From NCBI GenBank assembly GCA_036274895.1, contig DASUEU010000078.1, positions 1-64,000 on the forward strand: a stretch of 64,000 bases of DNA, written 5' to 3'. Positions 39,211-47,903 of this stretch are shown piece by piece. The stretch comes from CALMKX01 sp036274895 (GTDB lineage: Bacteria; Acidobacteriota; Thermoanaerobaculia; Multivoradales; SZUA-115). Made by a program: the position numbers and the translations under genes. Every line of letters starts with the position of its first letter. The stretch's first letter is position 1. Under the pieces are notes generated by a model that saw only the letters and a program-made list of their open reading frames with translations, did not search any database and was not told the origin of the DNA.

Positions 39211-39246
39211 TGTTCTAGGGCCAAATCTCTGGAAAGGAGGATGACC

Positions 39247-41880
39247 ATGAGAGGCAGGATCCTGATCTCGACGAGCCTCTCGCTGCTGGTCGCCTTGGCG
39301 TTGGTACCTGGGGCGGCAGCGCAGCGCTTTCCCTGTGGCAAGCTGTTGTTGCCCTATTTCGAGGCAACCCTGCCGGAGCCCGGCGACAACCCGTTCGCCG
39401 GCGTCTCCACCCTCTTTGCGGTGAGCAATTACTCCGAGCACACGGCCGCGGTGGTCGTCACCGTCTGGACCAATTGGGGGATCCCAGTGCTCGACTTCGG
39501 CGTCGACCTCGAGGCCGGGGCGATGCGGACGGTGAATCTGCGGGACTGGCTGGTCTTCGGCGTGCTGCCGGACCGCCAGCTCACCGACGAAGAGCTTTTC
39601 CACCTCCAGGCGGCCCTGTCGGGGGAGCAGTCACCCCGCGATGGGCTGTTCTACTCGAGCTGGGTGGAAAGCCGCTTGGCGACCGGCTACGTGACGATCG
39701 AAGAGCCGTACTGCGGCGTCCGCATGCAGGATCTGTGGGGCGACTACGCCCTCGTCGACAGCTCGCGGGCCTTCGCCAAGATGGAGTCACTGGTGCGCAT
39801 CGGAGGCCCCGACAACGAGCTGTGCGAAGCCCATCTGATCCGCTTCCTGGAGGGCGGTGAGTCCGATATCGCCACCCACATCAGCGTCTGGACGGGCCTG
39901 CGGGGCGTGCCCTCGGCGACCAGCGAGCCGGCGATCGGCCTGATGCGCTCGCGCTGTGAGTTCTTCGACGAACGGGGCCGTCGCTTCGACGACCGCTTCC
40001 TCGATCTGCGCGCCACCCAGGACCTGCTGGTGGCGGACTTGCTCCTCGCGGAGGAAGCCGGCTGGGCCCACTGCTCGACCCCCGGGCACTACACCTACTT
40101 CGTCATCGAGCACCAGGTACCGGGGCTCCTCGGCGCGGCCTACCCTTCCTTCTGTGCCACCGACCTCGACGCCTCTCCGCCCCAGAGGGGGCCGGCGATC
40201 GACCTCGAGAAGAGCGTGAACGGTGAGGATGCGGACAGCCCGCCCGGACCCTCCTTCACTCCGGGCACGCAGCTCGACTGGGCCTTCCTGGTCATCAACG
40301 TCGGGGACGATCCTCTCGAGTCGATCGAGGTTACGGACGACCAGGGGCTCGCCATCGACTGCCCGGCCGACCAGCTCGACCTCGGAGCCTCGATGGTGTG
40401 CACGGCGACCAGCGTCGCTGGGGCGCCGGGTGAGTATCGCAACCTGGGCCGGGTGACGGCCCTCGGCGCCGAGGCGGCGCTGGTCGAGGCGTTCGACCCC
40501 TGTCACTACCGCGTCTTTGCGGCGGCGATCGAGATCGAGAAGAAAGTGAACGGGGAGGATGCGGACCAACCGCCCGGTCCGACCTTGATGGCGGGAAGCG
40601 TCGTCCAGTGGAGCTACTTCGTGACCAACACGGGACAGGCGCGCCTCACCAACGTCTCGGTGAGCGATGACCAAGGCGTGATTGTGCTGTGCCCGAAGGC
40701 CACCCTCGAGGTCGCCGAGACCATGATCTGTCTCGGCTCCGGAGTGGCCGTGGCCGGCCACCATCGCAACGTTGGGACCGTGACGGCGTCGCCGCTGGCG
40801 GGGCCAACCGTCTCGGCCAGCGATCCGGCTCACTACTTCGGCAGCGCGGCGGGGATCGCCATCGAGAAACGGGTCAACGGCGAGGACGCCGACGTTCCCC
40901 CCGGTCCGACCCTGCTGGCCGGTAGCTCGGTCAGTTGGACCTACTTGGTGACCAACACGGGCAACGTGATGCTCGGCGAGGTCAGCGTCACGGACGACCG
41001 TGGCGTTGTCGTCACCTGCCCGGCGACGGTGCTCGATCCGGCGGCGTCAATGACCTGCACCGGTGCCGGCGTGGCCCTGAGCGGCCAGTATCGCAACGTC
41101 GGCTCGGTGCTGGGTACTCCGCCGGTCGGTGCTCCGGTGTTGGCCAGCGACCCCAGCCACTACTTCGGTATCGCTCCCGGCGTCACCATCGAGAAGCTGG
41201 TCAACGGTCTCGACGCGGACACGCCGCCCGGGCCCAGCCTGCCGGTGGGCAGCGCGGTGGTCTGGACCTACGTCGTGACCAACACCGGCGACGTCGATCT
41301 GGATGACATCACGGTGAGCGACGATCACGGTGTGGCGGTGTCTTGCCCGGCCACCTCGCTCGCGGTCGGCGTTTCGATGGCCTGCACAGCGTCGGGCACG
41401 GCCGTCGCCGGCGCATACGTCAACATTGGCACGGTGAGCGCCACGCCGCCGACCGGTGAACCGGTCATGGCCAGCGATCCAGCTCACTACCAGGGTGTGG
41501 CGGTGGGCAACCAGGGTTGCACTCCCGGCTACTGGAAGAACCACACGGGTTCCTGGCCGCCGACCGGCTACTCGCCCGAGCAGAGCGTATTGAGTGTCTT
41601 CGCCGAGTCGTGGCGGTATCCGGCGCAGTCCGCGGCCACGCTGCACCAGGCTCTGGGTTTCGGCGGTGGTCCGGGCCTCGCGGGGGCTGCGGAGATCTTG
41701 CTGCGGGCGGCGGTGGCGGGCCTGCTCAACGCCGCTCATCCCGACGTGGCCTATCCGCGCCTGGCCGAAGACGTGATCGACGACACCAACACGGCCTTGG
41801 CCAGCAACAGCCGCGACGCCATGCTGACGCTGGCGGCAGCGCTGGACGCCGACAACAACCGGGGCTGCCCGCTCAACTGA
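39247..41880 (+). CDS. Secreted protein with four DUF11-like repeats, under GEMM riboswitch
   Basis: About 877 residues. The ATG at 39247 lies six bases after AGGAGG, while an ATG at 39241 abuts it, so the later one is preferred. A signal peptide (ILISTSLSLLVALALVPGAAA) leads to a 300-residue N-terminal domain (CGKLLLPYFEATLPEPGDNP). Four tandem DUF11-like repeats of about 109 residues follow, each with IEKxVNGxDADxPPGP, TNTG and DPxHY. The C-terminus begins GCTPGYWKNHTGSWP, which I recall from extracellular proteins with anchor-type tails, then runs into a helical domain. Likely a surface or matrix adhesin. Its riboswitch leader suggests that cyclic dinucleotide level decides expression. Confidence 0.8.
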   Translation: MRGRILISTSLSLLVALALVPGAAAQRFPCGKLLLPYFEATLPEPGDNPFAGVSTLFAVSNYSEHTAAVVVTVWTNWGIPVLDFGVDLEAGAMRTVNLRDWLVFGVLPDRQLTDEELFHLQAALSGEQSPRDGLFYSSWVESRLATGYVTIEEPYCGVRMQDLWGDYALVDSSRAFAKMESLVRIGGPDNELCEAHLIRFLEGGESDIATHISVWTGLRGVPSATSEPAIGLMRSRCEFFDERGRRFDDRFLDLRATQDLLVADLLLAEEAGWAHCSTPGHYTYFVIEHQVPGLLGAAYPSFCATDLDASPPQRGPAIDLEKSVNGEDADSPPGPSFTPGTQLDWAFLVINVGDDPLESIEVTDDQGLAIDCPADQLDLGASMVCTATSVAGAPGEYRNLGRVTALGAEAALVEAFDPCHYRVFAAAIEIEKKVNGEDADQPPGPTLMAGSVVQWSYFVTNTGQARLTNVSVSDDQGVIVLCPKATLEVAETMICLGSGVAVAGHHRNVGTVTASPLAGPTVSASDPAHYFGSAAGIAIEKRVNGEDADVPPGPTLLAGSSVSWTYLVTNTGNVMLGEVSVTDDRGVVVTCPATVLDPAASMTCTGAGVALSGQYRNVGSVLGTPPVGAPVLASDPSHYFGIAPGVTIEKLVNGLDADTPPGPSLPVGSAVVWTYVVTNTGDVDLDDITVSDDHGVAVSCPATSLAVGVSMACTASGTAVAGAYVNIGTVSATPPTGEPVMASDPAHYQGVAVGNQGCTPGYWKNHTGSWPPTGYSPEQSVLSVFAESWRYPAQSAATLHQALGFGGGPGLAGAAEILLRAAVAGLLNAAHPDVAYPRLAEDVIDDTNTALASNSRDAMLTLAAALDADNNRGCPLN
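40198..41505 (+). repeat. Four tandem DUF11-like coding repeats
   Basis: Units begin at about 40198, 40528, 40855 and 41182, giving a period of 327-330 bases. Each encodes IxIEKxVNGEDADxPPGPxx near its start and xSDPxHYxG near its end. Spacing is kept in frame, so unit number could vary by recombination. Confidence 0.75.
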
Positions 41881-41963
41881 GCGCGGCCTCGCCGGCGCCA
41901 TACACCGGCCCCGCTGTGCAGTCGCGGCGGGGCCGATCCTTTTCTCGAGAGGTGGCAGAAGAG

Positions 41964-42063
41964 TGGCGGAAGCGCATGGGAATCGAACCCACCCTCCATA
42001 CCGTACCCGGCACGGAACAACGGTTTTGAAGACCGCAGGAGGCACCAGCCCCCGAGCGCTTCC
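41964..42063 (-). tRNA. selC: tRNA-Sec (anticodon TCA)
   Basis: On the minus strand the 5' end GGAAGCGC pairs with GCGCTTCC in an 8-bp acceptor stem. The encoded discriminator G and CCA close the 3' end (41964-41967). The D stem is extended (GGGGGC with GCCTCC). The anticodon stem CGGT/ACCG encloses loop CTTCAAA with anticodon TCA at 42027-42029. A long variable arm (CCGTGCC/GGGTACGG) and a TTCGATT T-loop follow. These are the features of bacterial selenocysteine tRNA, which decodes UGA with SelA and SelB. Neither selAB nor an evident selenoprotein lies in this window. Confidence 0.93.
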
Positions 42064-42137
42064 GCGGCTGATCCTATCCCAGAGCTCGGGGGGCGGAGCT
42101 TTACCTCGGGCGCTCTTTGGGCTACAAACGCGCTGCC

Positions 42138-42902
42138 ATGCACTCACCTCGAGCCGGCGCCCCCTGGGCCGCCTTCCACCGACCGTCTCCCCACGCCCGG
42201 CTGCGCCTGTTCTGCTTCCCCTTCGCCGGCGGCAGCGCCCTGGTCTACCGCGAGTGGCATCGCCACCTGCCCGAGCGCGTCGAGGTGGTTCCCATTGAGC
42301 TGCCCGGCCGCGCCAGTCGCTTCCGGGAGCCGCTGATGCGCCAGGCCGACCAGGTAGTGGCTGCGGCGGGTGCCGGGCTCGCCCCCCTCTTCGACCGGCC
42401 CTTCGCCCTCTTCGGCCACTCGATGGGGGCACTGCTGGTCTTCGAGCTGGCACGCTGGCTGCGGCGGCAGGGCCTCCCGGCACCGCTCCAGATCTTCGCT
42501 TCCGGCCGTCAGGCGCCGGACATCGCGGAGCACAAAGACCTTCACGCTCTCCCCGACGACGACCTCCTGGCTCGATTGCGAGAGTTCAACGGCACCCCGG
42601 AAGAGGTCCTCAAGCATCCCGAGCTGATGCAGATGATGCTGCCGGTGCTGCGTGCGGACTTCGAGGTCAACGAGACCTACCGCTACTGCGCGGAGCCCCC
42701 TCTGGCGAGCTCGCTCTCCGCGTGGGGGGGCCTCGCCGATCCCGAGGTGCCGCGCGAGGAGCTGGAAGCCTGGCGAGTTCACACCAGCGCCGGCTTCGAC
42801 CTGCGCATGTTCGCCGGCGACCACTTTTTCCTCCTCCACCATCCGCCCGACCTCATGCGCGTCCTGGCCACCGAGACCGAGCGGCTGGCTGCCGGTCTCT
42901 GA
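42138..42902 (+). CDS. Type II (alpha/beta hydrolase) thioesterase
   Basis: 255 residues; ATG at 42138. The N-terminus RLFCFPFAGGSALVYREW, the nucleophile elbow FGHSMGALL (Ser), an Asp-containing ADPEVPREELEAW and the C-terminal GDHFFLLHHP (His) give the Ser-Asp-His triad of RifR/GrsT-like type II thioesterases. These remove wrong or stalled acyl groups from carrier proteins of nonribosomal peptide or polyketide synthases. No such synthase is in the window, so its partner must lie elsewhere, or the gene is a standalone acyl-CoA or acyl-ACP hydrolase. A hairpin follows the stop. Confidence 0.85.
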   Translation: MHSPRAGAPWAAFHRPSPHARLRLFCFPFAGGSALVYREWHRHLPERVEVVPIELPGRASRFREPLMRQADQVVAAAGAGLAPLFDRPFALFGHSMGALLVFELARWLRRQGLPAPLQIFASGRQAPDIAEHKDLHALPDDDLLARLREFNGTPEEVLKHPELMQMMLPVLRADFEVNETYRYCAEPPLASSLSAWGGLADPEVPREELEAWRVHTSAGFDLRMFAGDHFFLLHHPPDLMRVLATETERLAAGL

Positions 42903-42943
42903 GCTGGGCGGAGGGGCGTCGAGCCCCGACCCTTGCCCCCCGT

Positions 42944-42981
42944 GGTGGCAGGGCAGTACCATGCAGCCTCGCCCTGCCACC
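42944..42981 (+). terminator. Hairpin after thioesterase gene
   Basis: GGTGGCAGGGC (42944-42954) and GCCCTGCCACC (42971-42981) form an 11-bp stem with a 16-base loop. No T tract follows. It lies between the thioesterase and the LolA-like gene and may stop or slow transcription. Confidence 0.4.
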
Positions 42982-43030
42982 GGAGTTCGTGTCGTCCCTG
43001 GCACGCTCCGTGCTGGTTGCCTCGGGCATC

Positions 43031-43753
43031 ATGGAGCTTCCCGTGCACAGACTGATCCCGTTGGCCCTCGGCCTCTTGCTTCTCTCGACCGTTGCGGGCG
43101 CCGAGTCCCTCCCCAATCCTCGCGACCCCAACCTGGCGGCCAAGGACCGGCTCACCACCTTGATCGAGCGGGTCAAGATCGAGCAAGCCAAGGTCCAGAC
43201 CCTCGAAGCCAGCTTCACTCAGCGCCAGGAGAACGAGCTGCTTCTGGCCCCCGAGGAGTCGAAGGGCGTCTTCTCCTACCGGGCGCCCAACCTGGTCCGC
43301 TGGGAGTACCAGACCCCGAAGCCGATCACTCTCCTGATCGATGGCAAGAGCATGAGCACCTGGTATCACGACCTCGCCCGGGTGGAGGAGATGACGATCG
43401 GCCGCTATTCGGAGAAGGTGCTCAAGTACCTGGGGGCCAGCGGCTCGCTGGAGGCCCTGCTCGAGTACTTCGAGGTTCAGGTCGCCTTCCCCAACGACGT
43501 GACGGCGCCCTACCGACTGGACCTCTCACCCCGCTTCGAGCGCATCGCCAAGCGGCTGACCGCCCTGACCATCTGGATCGACGCCGCCCGCTTCGTGCCC
43601 ACCAGGCTGCGCTACGAGACTCCCGGCGGCGGGGTCACGGAGTACTCCTTCGACCTGCTCAAGATCAACCCCGTGCTGCCCGAGAGCCGTTTCCGGCTCG
43701 ACCTGCCCCAGAACGTCCAGGTGCGGGTGATCGAGCTCGAGAAGGCCCAGTAG
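43031..43753 (+). CDS. LolA-like outer membrane lipoprotein carrier
   Basis: 240 residues with a signal peptide (LIPLALGLLLLSTVAGAES). The mature chain begins LTTLIERVKIEQAKVQTLEA then FTQRQ, followed by GVFSYRAPNLVRWEYQTPKP; this is the LolA/LppC beta-barrel-half pattern (SFxQ, G.f.ykrPnk.rWey). LolA carries lipoproteins across the periplasm from the LolCDE transporter to LolB or the outer membrane, implying a diderm cell. A GTG four codons downstream with GGAG in front is an alternative start. It directly precedes the tgt-yajC-secDF group. Confidence 0.78.
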   Translation: MELPVHRLIPLALGLLLLSTVAGAESLPNPRDPNLAAKDRLTTLIERVKIEQAKVQTLEASFTQRQENELLLAPEESKGVFSYRAPNLVRWEYQTPKPITLLIDGKSMSTWYHDLARVEEMTIGRYSEKVLKYLGASGSLEALLEYFEVQVAFPNDVTAPYRLDLSPRFERIAKRLTALTIWIDAARFVPTRLRYETPGGGVTEYSFDLLKINPVLPESRFRLDLPQNVQVRVIELEKAQ

Positions 43754-43793
43754 CCAGCTCCCGCCGGGGCATCCGCTCCGCCGGCTCCCTGTC

Positions 43794-44954
43794 ATGCCCC
43801 TTAGCTTCTCGGTCGAGGCTCGTTGTGGCGCCGCCCGCGCCGGTCGTCTCACCACCCCCCATGGGGTGATCGAGACGCCCGCCTTCATGCCCGTGGGCAC
43901 GCTCGGCGCGGTCAAGGGCATCGCGCCGGATGCCCTCGAGGAGGCCGGCGCCAGCGTCATGCTGGCCAACCTCTACCACCTCGTGCTGCGGCCGGGGATC
44001 GAAGTGATCGAGCAGTTGGGCGGCCTGCACACCTTCGCCGGCTGGCGCCGGCCGATCCTGACCGACAGCGGTGGCTTCCAGGTCTGGAGCCTGTCGTCCC
44101 TGCGGCGGGTCGACGCCGACGGGGTCACCTTCAAGAGCCACCTCGACGGCTCCCCGGTGCGCTTCACGCCGGAGAGCGTGGTGGGGGCGCAGGTGCGGCT
44201 CGGCGTGGACGTCGCGATGGTGCTCGACGAGTGCCCGGCCTGGCCGATCGAGGAAGGGGAGGCGGCAGCCTCGCTCGAGCGTACGCTCGGCTGGGCCGAG
44301 CGCGCCCGCGCCGCCTGGCCGGGGGGGCCGGGGGGCCTCTTCGGCATCGTCCAGGGCAGCGTCTACCGGCGGCTGCGGGAGAGTGCCGCCGAGCGGCTCG
44401 CCGGGCTCGACTTCGACGGCTATGCCATCGGCGGCGTGAGCGTCGGCGAGACCCTGGAGCTGCGCCGTGGGGCGGTCGAGTGGACCGCCCCGGCGCTACC
44501 GGCGGACCACCCCCGCTACCTGATGGGGGTCGGCCTGCCCGAGGACATCTTCCACGCCGTCCGCCACGGCGTGGACCTGTTCGACTGCGTGCTGCCGTCG
44601 AGGAATGCCCGCCACGGCTTGCTGTTCACCCGCGAGGGCACGATCCGGATCAAGAACGCCGCCTACCGGCAGGATCCGCGGCCCCTCGACCCGGCTTGCG
44701 CCTGCCCGGCCTGCCGGCGTGTCCCGCGGGCCTTCCTGCACCACCTGATCCGCGCTGGAGAGCTCACGGGAGCGGTGCTGGCTACCCTCCACAACGTCCG
44801 CTTTTACCTTGACTTCATGTCGTCCCTGAGGCAGGCTATCCGGTCTGGTACGCTGAGCGAGTCGGAGTTTGCCTCATTTGTCCGCCGCCCCGGCGAACCT
44901 CTACCGGGAAAGACCGCCACAGGAGAGCCTGGTCCGGGAGCCGCCGGCTCTTGA
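43794..44954 (+). CDS. tgt: Queuine tRNA-ribosyltransferase
   Basis: 386 residues. Tgt exchanges guanine 34 of GUN-anticodon tRNAs for preQ1 in queuosine synthesis. The pattern is complete: THLYHL-type ANLYHLVLRPG, ILTDSGGFQVWSLS, VTFKSHLDGS, DECPAWP, GLFGIVQGS, YAIGGVSVGE, HPRYLMGVGLPEDI, the active-site DLFDCVLPSRNARHG with nucleophilic Asp, and zinc ligands CACPACxR plus a His in FLHHL. It is followed by yajC and secDF in the standard bacterial order, with only a 38-base gap to yajC. Confidence 0.95.
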   Translation: MPLSFSVEARCGAARAGRLTTPHGVIETPAFMPVGTLGAVKGIAPDALEEAGASVMLANLYHLVLRPGIEVIEQLGGLHTFAGWRRPILTDSGGFQVWSLSSLRRVDADGVTFKSHLDGSPVRFTPESVVGAQVRLGVDVAMVLDECPAWPIEEGEAAASLERTLGWAERARAAWPGGPGGLFGIVQGSVYRRLRESAAERLAGLDFDGYAIGGVSVGETLELRRGAVEWTAPALPADHPRYLMGVGLPEDIFHAVRHGVDLFDCVLPSRNARHGLLFTREGTIRIKNAAYRQDPRPLDPACACPACRRVPRAFLHHLIRAGELTGAVLATLHNVRFYLDFMSSLRQAIRSGTLSESEFASFVRRPGEPLPGKTATGEPGPGAAGS

Positions 44955-44992
44955 CCGCTCCCGTCCGCTAGCCGACGGAGGAATCTCGAAGT

Positions 44993-45322
44993 ATGGACTT
45001 GGCAATGTACCTGGTCATCGCGCAGGCGCCGGCGTCCACCGCCGACATGCTGATGCAGTTCGTTCCTCTGCTGTTGATCTTCGTCATCTTCTACTTCCTG
45101 CTCATCCGCCCGGCGCGGCAGAGGCAGAAGGCCGTTCAACTGATGCTGGAGAACCTGAAACGCGGTGACCGGGTGGTCACCTCCGGCGGGATCTTCGGCG
45201 AGGTGGTGGCGATCGAGGGCAGCAACGCCATCTTGCGCATCGCCGAGAACGTCAAGGTCAAGGTGGCCAAGGCGGCGATCACCGGCCTCGAGCAGGCGGG
45301 TGAGAAAGAGGGCACGCCATGA
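44993..45322 (+). CDS. yajC: Preprotein translocase accessory subunit YajC
   Basis: 109 residues with one membrane helix (FVPLLLIFVIFYFLLIRPARQRQ). The cytoplasmic part reads MLENLKRGDRVVTSGGIFG then the KV..A.I.. ending, matching YajC. YajC joins SecDF in the Sec holotranslocon. It overlaps the next gene's start by four bases (ATGA), so secDF translation is coupled. Operon order tgt-yajC-secDF is typical. Confidence 0.93.
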   Translation: MDLAMYLVIAQAPASTADMLMQFVPLLLIFVIFYFLLIRPARQRQKAVQLMLENLKRGDRVVTSGGIFGEVVAIEGSNAILRIAENVKVKVAKAAITGLEQAGEKEGTP

Positions 45323-47832
45323 GCCGGAGCGTTCTCTGGCGGGGCATCTTCTTGCTCGCCCTGGCCGCATTCGCGGCCTTCGCCTTCATCCCCCCCGAGG
45401 ACAAGGTCAAGCTCGGCCTGGACCTGCGCGGCGGCATGCACCTGGTGCTGCGGGTGCAGACCGATGACGCGCTCAAGGCCGAGACCGACCGGGACATGGA
45501 AGCCCTCCGGCGCTTCGCCGCCGAGGAGGGCATTCCCGGCTTGACGACCCGCCAGAGCGGCACCTCCACCTTCGAGCTCACCGGCGTTGCCTCCGGCAAG
45601 GAGGACGCGCTCGCCAAGATCATCGAGGACCGCTTCGGCAACGAGCGATGGACCTGGTCCCGCGACGGTGGGCGCTACTCCTTCTCGATGACCGACGGCA
45701 ACCGGGTCACCATCCGCGAGCAAGCCATCTCGCAGGCCCTGACCACCATCCGCAACCGCATCGACACCTTCGGTGTGGCGGAGCCGGTGATCCAGCGCCA
45801 GCGCGGCACGGATCGCATCCTGATCCAGCTGCCCGGCGTCGATGACCCCGAGCGGGTGCGCAAGCTGATCAAGAACACCGCCTTCCTCGAGCTACGCCTG
45901 GTCGACGAGCGGGCCAGCTCGTCGGCGGGCAGCCGCGAGCAGCTGGAAGCGAGCTACGGCGGTCGGATCCCCGAGGACGTCGAGATCCTGCCTCAGGACC
46001 AGCGCGACGCCGAGGGTCGCCTCACCGGCCAGAGCTTCTGGGCCGTCGAGAGGACCCGGCTCATCACCGGGCGCGACCTGCGCACCGCCGTCGGCACCCA
46101 GGACGACTTCGGCCAGCCGATCGTCTCCTTCAGCCTGACCCCCGAGGGCGCCCGCCAGTTCGGCAAGGCCACGGGTGAGAACATCGGCCGGCTGCTCGCC
46201 ATCGTGCTCGACGGCAAGGTGCAGTCGGCGCCGGTGATCCGCGACCGCATCAGCGACTCCGGCCAGATCTCCGGCAGCTTCACCCAGCAGGAGGTCACCG
46301 ACCTGTCCACGGCCCTGCGCTCCGGCGCCCTGCCGGCGGGTATCGAGAGCCTCGAGGAGCGCACCGTCGGTGCCTCCCTCGGCGCCGACTCGATCAAGAA
46401 GGGCCTCTCCGCCGGCGTCGTGGCGACCATCCTGACCGTCATCACCATGTTCCTGGTCTACCGTCTGACCGGCTTCAACGCCGTGGCAGCCCTGGTGCTC
46501 AACGTCGTGCTCCTGTTCGGCGGCCTGGCCGGCTTCGGTGCGGTGCTGACCCTGCCCGGCATCGCCGGCATCGTGCTGACCATCGGCATGGCCTTCGACG
46601 CCAACGTGCTGGTCTTCGAGCGCATCCGTGAGGAGCTCAAGGCGGGCAAGACCGTTCGTTCCTCGATCGAGGCCGGCTTCGGCAAGGCCCTGGCCGCGAT
46701 CGTCGACTCCAACATCACCACCCTGGTGGCGGCCCTCTTCCTGTTCCAGTTCGGCACCGGCCCGGTCAAGGGTTTCGCCGTGACGCTCACGGTCGGCATC
46801 ATCGCCACGATGATCGCCGGCGTGATCTTCTCCCGCTGGCTCTTCGATGCCATCGGCGAGCGCAAGGCCCGCACGGACAAGCTCTCCATCTGGGGCCTGA
46901 CCTTCCCGCCGACCAGCTTCGACTTCATGAAGACCCGCAAGCTGTGGGTGGGAATCTCCGCGGCCGTGATCCTGCTCGGGCTGGTCGGTATCTTCTTCCT
47001 CTCGGGCCTCAACTTCGGCATCGACTTCACCGGCGGCACGCAGCTGGTCGTCAAGTTCCCGTCGGCGCCGCAGGCGGACGAGATCCGCTCGGTCCTGGCG
47101 GCACAGGGCCTGGGAGATGCCACGATCCAGCGCATCGGCACCGCGGAAGAGAACGAGGTGCTCATCCGCACCCCGGTCAAGGAAGGCTCGGAGGAGGGCA
47201 CGGCAGGGACCGTGACCTCTGCCCTGCGCAGCCGCTATCAGGACTTCGAGGTGCGGTCGACCGAGAACGTCGGCCCGCAGGTGGGCTCCGAGCTGCGTCG
47301 CAAGGGCATCCTGGCGGTGGTCTTCTCGATGATCGGCATGCTGGTCTACATCTGGGTGCGCTTCGAGCTGCGCTTCGGGGTTGGCGCCCTGATGGCGGTG
47401 GTGCACGACGTGCTGGTGACCCTCGGCCTCTACGCCTTCAGCGGGCTCGAGTTCAACCTGACCACGATCGCGGCCTTCCTCACCCTCGTCGGCTATTCGG
47501 TGAACGACACCGTGGTGGTCTTCGATCGCGTCCGCGAGAACATGAGGAAGACGCCGAACAGGCCGCTGATCGAGGTCATGAACCTCTCTCTCAACCAGAC
47601 CCTTTCGCGCACCATCCTCACCGGCGGCACCACTCTGACCGCCTGTCTCGCGCTGATGTTCTTGGGCGGCGAGGTACTGCGTGGCTTCGCCTTCATCCTC
47701 TTCGTGGGCGTGGTCGTGGGCACCTACTCGTCGATCTACATCGCGAGCCCGTTCGCCCTGCTCTGGGAGGAGCGCTTCGGCGGCGCCAGGGCTGAGCGCT
47801 CGGCGACCGTACCGGCGGCCAAGGCACGTTAA
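45319..47832 (+). CDS. secDF: SecD-SecF fusion protein
   Basis: 837 residues join SecD and SecF in one chain. The SecD half has LGLDLRGGMHLVLRV, the periplasmic P1 domain (about 45-280) and six helices. The SecF half begins near MKTRKLWVGISAAV, followed by GIDFTGGTQLVVKF, and ends with the ALMAVVHDVLVTLGLYAFSG and NDTVVVFDRVREN motifs. The proton-coupled complex pulls exported proteins out of SecYEG. SecDF fusions are common in some phyla. The gene follows yajC with a four-base overlap and ends just before an 18-base palindrome. Confidence 0.95.
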   Translation: MSRSVLWRGIFLLALAAFAAFAFIPPEDKVKLGLDLRGGMHLVLRVQTDDALKAETDRDMEALRRFAAEEGIPGLTTRQSGTSTFELTGVASGKEDALAKIIEDRFGNERWTWSRDGGRYSFSMTDGNRVTIREQAISQALTTIRNRIDTFGVAEPVIQRQRGTDRILIQLPGVDDPERVRKLIKNTAFLELRLVDERASSSAGSREQLEASYGGRIPEDVEILPQDQRDAEGRLTGQSFWAVERTRLITGRDLRTAVGTQDDFGQPIVSFSLTPEGARQFGKATGENIGRLLAIVLDGKVQSAPVIRDRISDSGQISGSFTQQEVTDLSTALRSGALPAGIESLEERTVGASLGADSIKKGLSAGVVATILTVITMFLVYRLTGFNAVAALVLNVVLLFGGLAGFGAVLTLPGIAGIVLTIGMAFDANVLVFERIREELKAGKTVRSSIEAGFGKALAAIVDSNITTLVAALFLFQFGTGPVKGFAVTLTVGIIATMIAGVIFSRWLFDAIGERKARTDKLSIWGLTFPPTSFDFMKTRKLWVGISAAVILLGLVGIFFLSGLNFGIDFTGGTQLVVKFPSAPQADEIRSVLAAQGLGDATIQRIGTAEENEVLIRTPVKEGSEEGTAGTVTSALRSRYQDFEVRSTENVGPQVGSELRRKGILAVVFSMIGMLVYIWVRFELRFGVGALMAVVHDVLVTLGLYAFSGLEFNLTTIAAFLTLVGYSVNDTVVVFDRVRENMRKTPNRPLIEVMNLSLNQTLSRTILTGGTTLTACLALMFLGGEVLRGFAFILFVGVVVGTYSSIYIASPFALLWEERFGGARAERSATVPAAKAR

Positions 47833-47850
47833 GGCGCAGCATGCTGCGCC
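47833..47850. terminator. 18-base palindrome after secDF
   Basis: GGCGCAGCATGCTGCGCC is a perfect palindrome beginning on the base after the secDF stop. No T tract follows. A weak terminator or a boundary element before the TATAAT promoter region is the best reading. Confidence 0.35.
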
Positions 47851-47862
47851 CCGACGAGTCTC

Positions 47863-47900
47863 TATAATGTCTGCCCCTGGTCCAAGGACCGGGGGCAGAC
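47863..47900 (+). promoter_or_regulatory. -10 element and RBS-sequestering hairpin of the Rel/SpoT gene
   Basis: A consensus TATAAT occupies 47863-47868. Immediately after, GTCTGCCCCTGGTCC (47869-47883) pairs with GGACCGGGGGCAGAC (47886-47900) with one G-U pair and a tiny loop. The right arm holds the only ribosome-binding-like GGGGG, and the ATG starts three bases later, so the stem should block initiation until opened. If transcription starts near 47875, part of the left arm would be missing, which would weaken the effect. Confidence 0.5.
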
Positions 47901-47903
47901 ATC

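Noticed and set aside
40198..41505. A non-coding satellite repeat
   Set aside because: Spacing is a multiple of three and all units are in one frame with conserved protein motifs, so they are coding domains.
41880..42137. A protein frame running through the tRNA-Sec region
   Set aside because: The segment folds as a complete tRNA on the minus strand; the open frames there are incidental.
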